A DNA stretch of 64,000 nt from Chitinophaga terrae (ex Kim and Jung 2007). Its GTDB lineage: Bacteria; Bacteroidota; Bacteroidia; Chitinophagales; Chitinophagaceae. The DNA is taken from assembly GCF_900107795.1 (NCBI RefSeq), contig NZ_FNRL01000012.1:1-64000 (forward strand), read 5' to 3'. A model generated the notes under the pieces. The model did not search any database. It was not told where the DNA came from and was given only the letters and a program-made list of their open reading frames with translations. The translations under genes were made by a program, and so were the position numbers. Positions 24,395 through 31,958 of this stretch are shown here, in pieces. Positions within the stretch are counted from its first letter, which is position 1; every line of letters begins with the position of its first letter.

Positions 24395-25105
24395 AACACT
24401 GTTGACCAACGTAACAGTGGGGGTAATATGTCGCGCGATGTAAATGGTGAAATTCTTTTGAATAATATAGAGGTTTAGCTATTTCCTCGAGGTATCCGTT
24501 GGAGCGCTGATTGCTTTTGATGGTTAGCAACACGGCATTGGCAAAATAGTGCGGATATTCGTGGTACTACCACAGTGTCTTTGATTAATGGTAATGGCAC
24601 CAGGTCTTTTCCATGTTCTTCACGATCCAGCCTTCGCCCTAAAATACAGCAGATAACTATCGGCCATGCTATATGGTAATAGTGTCCAATCTCCTTTGCT
24701 GACGGATATTTTAGCAGATGATTATTTTTTTCCAAATCTCTAACAAGTCTGTCAACCGCCACCACAGGAAACTTCGCCAATTCCGGTAGACAGAAAATAA
24801 AACCTGAGAACAAAGTGAAATCTCTTTTTTACATGCTACATGACAAAGGAACAGTTAGCGCTGTAATGAGTAAAATGAAAAACTACCGTTGCCTGAAAAC
24901 TTAAAGAACATTCAGTGAGTTAGTGGAATGAGACTACTTTGATTTTTATGCGACTAGCTTTGTGTGCAAAGAAATGTTGTTCTAATTTGTGAAGTTTGAA
25001 GAGATTCGCTACGTTTTGTAAATTAGTAAACGCTCGTCAATATGTAATTAAGTATGGAGAAAAAAATTAGGGTCTTACAAAGGAAACTCAACTAAACACA
25101 TGACT
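24395..25105. other. AT-rich region downstream of vsr without a convincing gene
   Basis: A reverse-strand open frame of 112 codons (24813 to 24475) has no recognisable domain, no ribosome-binding or promoter signal and unusual composition, so I do not call it. A 13-bp palindrome GTGGTA-C-TACCAC is at 24561-24573. A short open stretch at 24833-24904 resembles the start of Vsr. The rest shows nothing I can interpret. Confidence 0.4.
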
Positions 25106-25139
25106 AAAAAAATAAAACCCCACGTTGCGCGTGAGGTTT
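25106..25139 (-). terminator. Terminator of the tRNA-Lys gene
   Basis: On the minus strand AAACCTCACG and CGTGGGGTTT (25139-25115) form a 10-bp stem (one G-U) with a 5-base loop, followed by TATTTTTTT. It lies 13 bases after the tRNA 3' end. Confidence 0.7.
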
Positions 25140-25151
25140 ATATTCATCCTG

Positions 25152-25224
25152 TGATCCCGTTGGGACTCGAACCCAAGACCCATACATTAAAAGTGTATTG
25201 CTCTACCAACTGAGCTACGGAATC
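25152..25224 (-). tRNA. tRNA-Lys (anticodon TTT)
   Basis: 73 bases on the minus strand. Acceptor stem GATTCCG pairs with CGGGATC (one G-U), discriminator A at 25152; D-arm GCTCAGTTGGTAGAGC; anticodon arm ATACA-CTTTTAA-TGTAT giving anticodon TTT; T-arm TTGGG-TTCGAGT-CCCAA. The CCA is not encoded. Its 3' end faces the AT-rich restriction-modification patch, but no integrase or duplicated 3' end was seen. Confidence 0.95.
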
Positions 25225-25294
25225 AATTACCCCCGTTTCATTAACGGGAGTGCAAAGATAAACAATTTACTTTCTCTTCCAAATTCATTTTCAA

Positions 25295-27760
25295 TTATTT
25301 CTGCTGAGTTACCGCCGGCGACGGATTAAACTTCGCCTGCAACAACTTCATAAAATAACCGCCAACCACACTCCTGGCCTGGAAACCCACCATCTTGCCA
25401 TTAGTAGTTTCATGCCAGTCACTTAACGGAACACGTGTAGGCGTACCTGTTACATAGCGCTGGAGCGGGTTCACCAACGCGTCAAAATCCTGCCTGTTAT
25501 CGGCGAGTACAGCTGTCCACATAATCCAGTCGGATTTAGTGTAGGTCTTGCGACTGTCGAGTGGCAAGCCGAATTCCTGTTGTTTGGTGAGATAGTATTT
25601 GATCTCTTTCTTATAAACGTCGGGCGAGAAAAGATTGAAGTTTAAAACCTTGTCCCAAACCATGTTGTATTTCTGGCTCCAGGTGTTGCGGCTTTCAAAC
25701 GCCAGGGCAAAGTGATCGCCGTCATCTGCCAGTTTCACCCAGTTGCCGGCCATCTCTTTGGCTGCGGCTTCATATTTATCTGCAACCGTGGTTAAACCCT
25801 GCATGCGCGCCAGCATAGCATAAGAACGAATACCGGCAATGGCTTTCAGCGAAAGGTTGGTATTGCGGGCAAGATGACCGGCAAAGTCGTCGGTACATAA
25901 CTGGTTGGCCGGATCAAAGCCTTCTTTCATCAGGTATTCGGCCCAGGTGGTGAGTGTAGCCCAATGTTTCTTTGCATATTCGGCATTGCCTTCTGCGCGT
26001 GCTATGGCGCCTGCCAGCACCAGCATGTTGCCTGATTCTTCTACCGGCATTCCTTCTCCATATACCTGGCCGTTGGCTAATGGATAGGTGCCCAGGTCGT
26101 GCGCCGCATAAGGCTCCTTGAATTTGCCGCTTTCAGAGAAATAGAAGATGCCGTTCATCATGCCTTTCAACAGGTCGGGGTTGTATATTAAAAATAACGG
26201 GGCAGATGGATAAGTTACATCTACGGTATTGATACAACCATTGCTGAAGTTTTCTTTAGAGAGGAACAAGATCTCACCCTGCGGACTCTTAGCCAGTTTG
26301 TGTGCTGAGATAGCCTGGCGATAAGCCAGTTCGCAAAGCGCTGCGTAAGTCTCCCCTCCCGCTGCTACCGCATCTGCATGCAGCTGCCGGTTGAAGGCTG
26401 TGCACCTGGCCAGGATGCTGCCGTAATCATTATAGGCTGCATTCAGTTGTTTATCGATGGTTTGACTGGCATCATTCTTCCACCAGGCTTTTAAGTTAGT
26501 ATGGAAATATTGCAACGCGTACAGGTCGTCATATCCTAATAAGAACAGTTGTTCTTTAGGCGTGCTGTTCACAGCGCCCAGGTTTACAGCTGTTGCCAGC
26601 ATCAACTGTTTTTTGCCGGCTGCGGGAGCGGCTTTGCCGTTTATGAAAGCATCTTCTGCTCCTTCGGCTGTTGAAATATACTGATTAGGTTTGGAAGAAG
26701 ATGGGGCGGCTACATACATATAACCCCAGTCGATGCGCAGGTTATCGCCTTTCTTCTTCAACACCGGTTGTTCAACGCTTCCTGCTTTCAATACAGACAA
26801 AGCGCCATTGGTATACCTGGAAGCCGCTACTTCCTGGCTTGGTACGTTCACACAAATATTCGTTGATGCACCAAAATATACTTCCACCTGGTGCGAAGCA
26901 TTATCGTTTGCTGCAACCTTATAAGAGATGTAGGAAACCGGGCGGGAAAGCAGGTTCAGGTCGTCCATTAATAAAGGAGAAGTGAAAGTAAGGCTCACAT
27001 CCACTTTTCCTGCGGTGAAGTTATACTTCGTTTGGGTGGCGTTAACCTCTACGCTCTTCTGTTCCGCCTTTTGGGCCAGGTTCACTGCCGGCTCCTTTAC
27101 GGCAATCCCTGCATCCAGGAAAGCGCCGCCGGCGGTGTTTTCGATATGTATTGCCAACACGTTCCCTTTCTGTTTCAATTTACTTTTTGCAGATGCCGGG
27201 ATAGGAATGAAACGCGGATCATTATGCCATCCTTTATGCCTGTAGATCTGCTCCCCGTTCAGGTAAACAACTACGTTATCATCATGCCCTATTTTCAGGA
27301 GCAGGTCGGCAGCCGGATCTGCCAGGTCGAATGTTCTGCGGGTCCAGAGATCGCGGCTTTTCCATTGGGTACCATCAGCATTGTCTTCGTCTGTAAACGG
27401 GGCTTTACCCGTTTTCCAGCCTTTATCATTGAAGCCGGGCGCTGTCCATTCGCCGGAGGGCGCTGTTTCTGTGTACTTAACCCGGTAACTGCTTTCGTCT
27501 GATGTGGGAAGTATAGCCTTGTAGTTGTCTTCATTCTGCCCTAATACCTGGTAGGTCACTCCATCTACTTTAACCAGGCCAACCAGCGATTGTTTGGCGC
27601 CGGTCCAGTGAGTAGTGGTGCTGCTGTTCAGCGCATCGGTGTTCGACCAGATACTGAAATACGGATCGTGTGTGATCAACGGGTAGGCAGGCGCTTTCTG
27701 CTGTGCCATGGCTCCTGAACAGATACCCAGGATGCCTAAGGTGGTAACTAATCTCCTCAT
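25295..27760 (-). CDS. Secreted GtaA-like glutaminase-family protein (DUF4965/DUF1793)
   Basis: 821 residues with a signal peptide (MRRLVTTLGILGICSGAMAQ). The order fits the fungal/Bacteroidota GtaA-like family: N-terminal beta domain starting PAYPLITHDPYFSIWS, a galactose-binding-like insert near 100-215 (RDLWTRRTFDLADPAADLLL, then HIENTAGGAFLDAG), a DUF5127-like part, DUF4965 and a C-terminal (alpha/alpha)6 DUF1793 domain with SWSQKYNMVWDKVLNFNLF and LDSRKTYTKSDW. Members are named glutaminases, but some may act on glycans; the substrate is open. It is monocistronic. Promoter not clear. Confidence 0.8.
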   Translation of the reverse strand: MRRLVTTLGILGICSGAMAQQKAPAYPLITHDPYFSIWSNTDALNSSTTTHWTGAKQSLVGLVKVDGVTYQVLGQNEDNYKAILPTSDESSYRVKYTETAPSGEWTAPGFNDKGWKTGKAPFTDEDNADGTQWKSRDLWTRRTFDLADPAADLLLKIGHDDNVVVYLNGEQIYRHKGWHNDPRFIPIPASAKSKLKQKGNVLAIHIENTAGGAFLDAGIAVKEPAVNLAQKAEQKSVEVNATQTKYNFTAGKVDVSLTFTSPLLMDDLNLLSRPVSYISYKVAANDNASHQVEVYFGASTNICVNVPSQEVAASRYTNGALSVLKAGSVEQPVLKKKGDNLRIDWGYMYVAAPSSSKPNQYISTAEGAEDAFINGKAAPAAGKKQLMLATAVNLGAVNSTPKEQLFLLGYDDLYALQYFHTNLKAWWKNDASQTIDKQLNAAYNDYGSILARCTAFNRQLHADAVAAGGETYAALCELAYRQAISAHKLAKSPQGEILFLSKENFSNGCINTVDVTYPSAPLFLIYNPDLLKGMMNGIFYFSESGKFKEPYAAHDLGTYPLANGQVYGEGMPVEESGNMLVLAGAIARAEGNAEYAKKHWATLTTWAEYLMKEGFDPANQLCTDDFAGHLARNTNLSLKAIAGIRSYAMLARMQGLTTVADKYEAAAKEMAGNWVKLADDGDHFALAFESRNTWSQKYNMVWDKVLNFNLFSPDVYKKEIKYYLTKQQEFGLPLDSRKTYTKSDWIMWTAVLADNRQDFDALVNPLQRYVTGTPTRVPLSDWHETTNGKMVGFQARSVVGGYFMKLLQAKFNPSPAVTQQK

Positions 27761-27885
27761 AAAGGGAATTTATATTACAATTAAGTGTATAAATTACGTT
27801 TTCTAAAAGTAAACTTCTTATACTACCCTTCATAACCGCTCATCAAAATATAATAATCTTAAGGGGAGATATAAAATAGAATTGG

Positions 27886-27997
27886 AAAACAAAAACGCAG
27901 ACCCTAGTCCGCCTTGGAGGCCCTGAGAAGCCTTTTCAGTACGTTTCAGATCTGCGTGTACCTTAAAATAAGGTCAATCATTTTGATGCAGGGATCG
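27886..27997 (-). ncRNA. Candidate small structured RNA (about 105 nt)
   Basis: On the minus strand a perfect TATTTTTG -7 element (28005 to 27998) lies just after the pseudouridine synthase stop. Downstream come hairpin ACCTTA-TTT-TAAGGT (27974-27960), then an outer 7-bp stem ACGCAGA/TCTGCGT (27957-27951 with 27901-27895) that encloses about 49 bases with inner pairs (CTGA...TCAG, GGCC), ending directly in TTTTTGTTTT. It looks like an independent small RNA with an intrinsic terminator; an 11-codon frame MIDLILRYTQI starts at the first hairpin, so an attenuated leader is an alternative. I do not recognise an Rfam family. Confidence 0.5.
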
Positions 27998-28005
27998 CAA
28001 AAATA
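27998..28005 (-). promoter_or_regulatory. Candidate -7 promoter element of the small RNA (TATTTTTG)
   Basis: Perfect TAnnTTTG match on the minus strand, between the pseudouridine synthase stop and the structured RNA; no clear -33 TTTG. Confidence 0.45.
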
Positions 28006-28026
28006 CACTTTTACACGAAATCTATA

Positions 28027-28632
28027 TTAATTTTTCGTGGGATATAGTATGTTGAGTTGTTGGAAGAAAACATGCTCATTCAATTCTCTTACTTCTCCCG
28101 GCTGCAGCCCTTCCAGGGCCAGGTTTTCAATGGATACGCGGATCAGCCGCTGGCACCTGTGCTTCAGCGCTCCCACCATCTTCCTCACCTGGTGATATTT
28201 CCCCTCGGTCAACGTTATCAGCAACCAGGTCTGCGGCGCATCTATGGGCAATTCACCCGGCCTGTCGGGCAGGGTGGCTGGCCGCTCCACGATTTCGACA
28301 TGGGCTGGTTTGGCAATATAATAATCATCGCCGCTGATTCGTATAGGCACGCCTGTTTGCAAGCGCTTCAGCGTGTTCGCCGTCATACGGCCTTTCACCC
28401 GTACCAGGTAGGTTCGGGTATGCGGCTTCCCGCCACAAAACAGCAATTGCGTTACCTCTTTATTGGTGGTAAGGATGAGCAACCCTTCCGAGTCGCTGTC
28501 GAGCCGCCCGATGGCATGCGTGCCTTCCGGGAACTCGAAATCCAGGTCGCCGAGGAGCCTGACGGGTACTGAGCTAACAAATTGCGATACCATACCCGGA
28601 GGCTTATTAATGATAAAATACCGGTGTTTCAC
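28027..28632 (-). CDS. Short RsuA/RluE-type pseudouridine synthase
   Basis: 201 residues. The catalytic Asp45 is in the family motif IGRLDSDSEGLLILT, preceded by the opening INKPPGMVSQF. The C-terminal part has TYLVRVKGRMTANTLKRLQTG and the LTEGKYHQVRKMVGALKH block typical of RsuA-subgroup enzymes. No S4 RNA-binding domain, which matches the RluE group acting on 23S rRNA (U2457 in E. coli) rather than RsuA. It lies three bases downstream of the DAC-domain gene and is likely co-transcribed with it. The exact target uridine is inferred only from length and layout. Confidence 0.88.
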   Translation of the reverse strand: MKHRYFIINKPPGMVSQFVSSVPVRLLGDLDFEFPEGTHAIGRLDSDSEGLLILTTNKEVTQLLFCGGKPHTRTYLVRVKGRMTANTLKRLQTGVPIRISGDDYYIAKPAHVEIVERPATLPDRPGELPIDAPQTWLLITLTEGKYHQVRKMVGALKHRCQRLIRVSIENLALEGLQPGEVRELNEHVFFQQLNILYPTKN

Positions 28633-28635
28633 TTC

Positions 28636-29784
28636 TTATAACAACAATACATCGATCCTGTGAGCCTGTACCAGCTGTCGTTGTTCCGACCAGGAGAATA
28701 CAGTAAAATAACCATCCTGGGAGGCCACCAGGGCTATGCAGTTGCGTTGGTCGTGCACAAACTGGGCAGCCGACAAATGCCTGGTTCCCCCGATCGCGGA
28801 AGGATGGATCAATACCGGGTCGCCCCCTTCCACCGGTTCCGACAGCGCTACCTGCTCTATAACGGCTGCATCGCGGGCACGGGTGATCTTGGCGCCGAAT
28901 GCCAGTAGTTCCTGCCGGTCGTTGATGATAGTAGCCCCGTCCACCGCTGTAAGCCCGGTGATATTTTCAACCTCCCTTTTTAACGCATTCTGCCAGTATA
29001 TCTCCGTTACGCTTTTACCGTCGAACTTCAGCAGGTCGGCCACGCCCGAAAAGGCGGGATGGATAGGATATTGTAGTGGGTGGATGATAGAGTTTTTCCA
29101 GGCATCGGAATGACTGGGAGTTACCAAAAGGATACCGCCCCTTTTATGAGCCCGCATGGATACCGCTATCTGGATCAATACGTTCACGCCATTATTCCAT
29201 ATGCAGGAAGTGCTTACGCCCAGCAGCGATTGCAGGATCAAAGGACTATCAGGCAGCAACCCGCTCTCTTCATTCACGATCTTTACCTGGTCGCCCCTCA
29301 GCACCGCCACGTTGGTGAATTTACCGAGACCCGCGGCCCTGCGGTGTTTTACTACCAGCAGCCCGGGTTCGGAAACATCCAGCACAAAACAGAGATTAGG
29401 CAGTCTGATGGTGGTTCCCCAAACGTACAGGTCGTCTCCCTCATGCCATACGCCTATATGGATCCCTGCCCTTTCCACTCCCGGCGCCAGCTTGGTGAGC
29501 AACTGCGGGGTGAGGCGGATAGGTTTTTCGAACAGGAGCGGCTTCCCGGCCTGCGACGGCGGCAGGAAAGCGAGTGATATGCGGATAGGTATTCCTTCTT
29601 CTTTTCTTAAACTGGCCCAAAATGCAACGTCTATGATCTTCTCCACCTGCCTTGCATTTGGCACCACTGCCAGGTCATCTTCCCCGTTCTCCCGGGCAAT
29701 TGACAGGTGCTTCATAAAATGGCTCTCTACTATCGGCGCCACTTTTACAGCAGCCTGGTAGGTGGGCTCATGTATTATATCCAT
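28636..29784 (-). CDS. DisA_N (DAC)-like nucleotide cyclase-like protein with N-terminal sensor region
   Basis: 382 residues, no membrane segment. The C-terminal third resembles the diadenylate cyclase domain: TAVDGATIINDRQELLAFGAK at about 279-299 carries the DGA motif (282-284) and GGTRHLSAAQF at 332-342 the RHR-type motif, here R-H-L. The N-terminal 250 residues (beta/alpha, VWHEGDDLYVWG, GLGKFTNVAVLRGD) match what has been called a DACNV-type sensor domain in nucleotide-signalling studies. This suggests synthesis of a cyclic dinucleotide on sensing an unknown ligand; the third position of the RHR motif is Leu instead of Arg, so activity is uncertain. A candidate promoter is at 29892-29925. 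Confidence 0.65.
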   Translation of the reverse strand: MDIIHEPTYQAAVKVAPIVESHFMKHLSIARENGEDDLAVVPNARQVEKIIDVAFWASLRKEEGIPIRISLAFLPPSQAGKPLLFEKPIRLTPQLLTKLAPGVERAGIHIGVWHEGDDLYVWGTTIRLPNLCFVLDVSEPGLLVVKHRRAAGLGKFTNVAVLRGDQVKIVNEESGLLPDSPLILQSLLGVSTSCIWNNGVNVLIQIAVSMRAHKRGGILLVTPSHSDAWKNSIIHPLQYPIHPAFSGVADLLKFDGKSVTEIYWQNALKREVENITGLTAVDGATIINDRQELLAFGAKITRARDAAVIEQVALSEPVEGGDPVLIHPSAIGGTRHLSAAQFVHDQRNCIALVASQDGYFTVFSWSEQRQLVQAHRIDVLLL

Positions 29785-29891
29785 AAATCTGTTAGCTAAC
29801 TTTTAAAATGGGGTATACTAAATTAACCCTAAGGCAGTCCCCTCCTGCTAAATTAAGTCATTTTACAATGAGTCCGACAGCCCTTCTTTCT

Positions 29892-29925
29892 CAAAATTAT
29901 AAGTTTCATCCACATAGTTGACAAA
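29892..29925 (-). promoter_or_regulatory. Candidate promoter of the DAC-domain gene
   Basis: On the minus strand TTTG (29925 to 29922) and TAATTTTG (29899 to 29892) are 22 bases apart. The -7 element is a perfect TAnnTTTG match and leaves a leader of roughly 100 bases. Confidence 0.45.
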
Positions 29926-30014
29926 ATAAGCGAAAATACTATTAAGGGTAGTGAATTTACCGGTAATACAATTGTGCCGAATACACTAATTTTCTAACAC
30001 TTGTAACCACGCGT

Positions 30015-30596
30015 ATGGAAGTGACCAATTATAATGAAAGACTGTTATTGCAAAACCTTGCGGCAGGCGACGACCAGGCTTTTGCCACTGTATTCCATCA
30101 CTACCGTCATCGCATCTACGCTATTGCCTTAAAACTCTTAGGTACTCCGTCCGGCGCTGAAGACATTGTACAGGACGTATTTCTGAAACTATGGCTGAAG
30201 AAGAAAGAACTGAATGCCATCGAACATTTTAAAGCCTATCTATTTACTGTTACACGCAACCATATCTTCAATGCATTAAAGAAATTAGCAAAAGAGCAAG
30301 CCATGGAGTCGGATCTTGCCAGCCATATCCCTGAATTCTCAGACCATATAACAGTTTACAAACAATACGAGGAGATCCTGCAGACGGCTATCTCCCAATT
30401 GCCTCCTCAACAGGAACTGATATATAAATTGAGTAAGGAAGAAGGACTTAAACGCCAGGAGATCGCTGAAAAGCTGCAGCTTTCCCCGGAAACCATCAAA
30501 GTACACCTGGCCCATGCCATGCGTAGCATCAGGGCTTTCTGCCTAACGCATATGGACCTGAATACTTTCATTATTTTATTATGTTTCTTTTATTGA
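30015..30596 (+). CDS. ECF-type RNA polymerase sigma factor
   Basis: 193 residues. Sigma region 2 at about 15-80 (FATVFHHYRHRIYAIALKLL and EDIVQDVFLKLW, the conserved region 2.2-2.4 block) and region 4 at about 125-180 (LPPQQELIYKLSKEEGLKRQ then EIAEKLQLSPETIKVHLAHA). This is the FecI-like ECF branch of Bacteroidota that drives SusC/SusD loci. The anti-sigma FecR gene follows and the target SusCD genes lie 1.4 kb downstream. The last eleven residues are hydrophobic, unusual but seen in relatives. Confidence 0.92.
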   Translation: MEVTNYNERLLLQNLAAGDDQAFATVFHHYRHRIYAIALKLLGTPSGAEDIVQDVFLKLWLKKKELNAIEHFKAYLFTVTRNHIFNALKKLAKEQAMESDLASHIPEFSDHITVYKQYEEILQTAISQLPPQQELIYKLSKEEGLKRQEIAEKLQLSPETIKVHLAHAMRSIRAFCLTHMDLNTFIILLCFFY

Positions 30597-30668
30597 AAAA
30601 AAATTTTGGGTAGCAACTAACCCATTTTTCCGGTTTCATTGTCTCCTTTAATAAACCACGTTAGTCAA

Positions 30669-31811
30669 ATGACGATATCCCGCTTCCGGTATCTGTTTAA
30701 ACGCTACTATTCCCAGTCCTGTACCTGGGAAGAACGCCAGGAGTTCCTGTTGTTGCTGAACCAGTCGGAACACGACGAGGAGCTGAACGCATTACTGGAA
30801 GAGCTGTTATCTGAAGAAGAAAGAACTGAGAGAATGCCAGACGAACCGGCCATGCGCATACTGGAGACCATCATGAGTACCACTGTACCGGCTAAACGAA
30901 GCTACAGGTCGATGATCGTAAAGTCTGCCTGGTGGATAGGCAGCGCAGCCAGCGTTCTGCTGATCGCCTGGTGGGTAACGAAGCAACGCCCGCCCGCCTT
31001 TAAACCGGTAGCGTCTATCCAGGTAAAAGATTCCAGTTCCAATGCCCGGCTGATAATCGGATCAGGAGAAGTAATTGACCTGGGTAAAAAAACAGACGAC
31101 AGCATTACCGTGCAACAGGGGCTGGCCGTCAGCAAAACAGGCAACCAACTGGCCTATGACCAGTCAGCCAACGCCACTCCTACCATCAACACCCTGATCA
31201 CCGATAAAGGAGGTACCTACAAGCTTGTATTGCCCGATGGTTCTAAAGTATGGCTAAACGCCACTTCCTCCCTGCGTTTCCCCACCTCTTTTTCAGGCGA
31301 ATACCGGGAAGTAATGGTAAACGGAGAGGCGTATTTCGAAATAGCCGCCAATGCCAAACAACCATTCATTGTAACTACTCCCAAAAGCAAGGTGGTTGTA
31401 CTGGGCACACAATTCAACATCAAAGCCTACCAGGAAGAGGAACAGGAATACACCACCCTCCTGCAGGGCGCCGTGAATGTAGACAACGGCCATAATATAA
31501 AACGATTGCAGCCAGGTGAACAGGCTGCCATATCAGACGGCGACCAGATCAGGATACGGAAACCCGATATCGAAACAACAACTGCCTGGAAAGAAGGCAA
31601 GTTCAGGTTCAATGATAACATACAGGTGATCATGCGCGAACTGGCGCGATGGTACGACTTTAAAGTAGTTTATGTCGGAACAGTTACATCAAGGTCCTAC
31701 GAGGCCTCTTTCAGCAGGAAAGACTCGTTGGAAGAAATATTACACCAACTGGAAATGACAGGAGATATCCATTTTTCAATAACAGATAAAACCATAACAG
31801 TAAGTCCCTGA
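30669..31811 (+). CDS. FecR-family anti-sigma factor
   Basis: 380 residues from the ATG at 30669; an in-frame TTG at 30639 lies closer to the sigma stop but ATG is preferred. N-terminal cytosolic anti-sigma part with LFKRYYSQSCTWEERQEFL, one membrane helix (WWIGSAASVLLIAWWV, about 85-100), then the periplasmic FecR domain (TDKGGTYKLVLPDGSKVWLN and VNGEAYFEIAANAKQPFIV) and a C-terminal DUF4974-type domain (FRFNDNIQVIMRELARWYDF). It holds the sigma factor until the STN domain of the SusC partner signals ligand uptake. Confidence 0.9.
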   Translation: MTISRFRYLFKRYYSQSCTWEERQEFLLLLNQSEHDEELNALLEELLSEEERTERMPDEPAMRILETIMSTTVPAKRSYRSMIVKSAWWIGSAASVLLIAWWVTKQRPPAFKPVASIQVKDSSSNARLIIGSGEVIDLGKKTDDSITVQQGLAVSKTGNQLAYDQSANATPTINTLITDKGGTYKLVLPDGSKVWLNATSSLRFPTSFSGEYREVMVNGEAYFEIAANAKQPFIVTTPKSKVVVLGTQFNIKAYQEEEQEYTTLLQGAVNVDNGHNIKRLQPGEQAAISDGDQIRIRKPDIETTTAWKEGKFRFNDNIQVIMRELARWYDFKVVYVGTVTSRSYEASFSRKDSLEEILHQLEMTGDIHFSITDKTITVSP

Positions 31812-31958
31812 GCTAGATGATACAAACAGGGTACAGATCAACCAAATCAGTTAAAAACTAAAACATTCACCTCGTTGGCAGACATGACGCACTGAGCACG
31901 CAATATGCTCCGGGCAGCTCTATGCCTGTCCCCTACGAAACAAACATGAATTCCATTT

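Noticed and set aside
24561-24573. Palindrome GTGGTA-C-TACCAC matching a FadR-type pattern
   Set aside because: It fits TGGTNNNACCA by sequence, but no promoter or related gene is near, so it is probably chance.
24475-24813. Reverse-strand open frame of 112 codons downstream of vsr
   Set aside because: No recognisable domain or start signals; kept as noncoding with a note.
25152-25224. tRNA-Lys as attachment site of a genomic island
   Set aside because: No duplicate of the tRNA 3' end and no integrase in the AT-rich patch were found.
29917-29945. TTGACA..TATTAA resembling a sigma-70 promoter before the ECF sigma gene
   Set aside because: Bacteroidota primary sigma factors do not use this consensus, and the region is better explained by the divergent gene's element.
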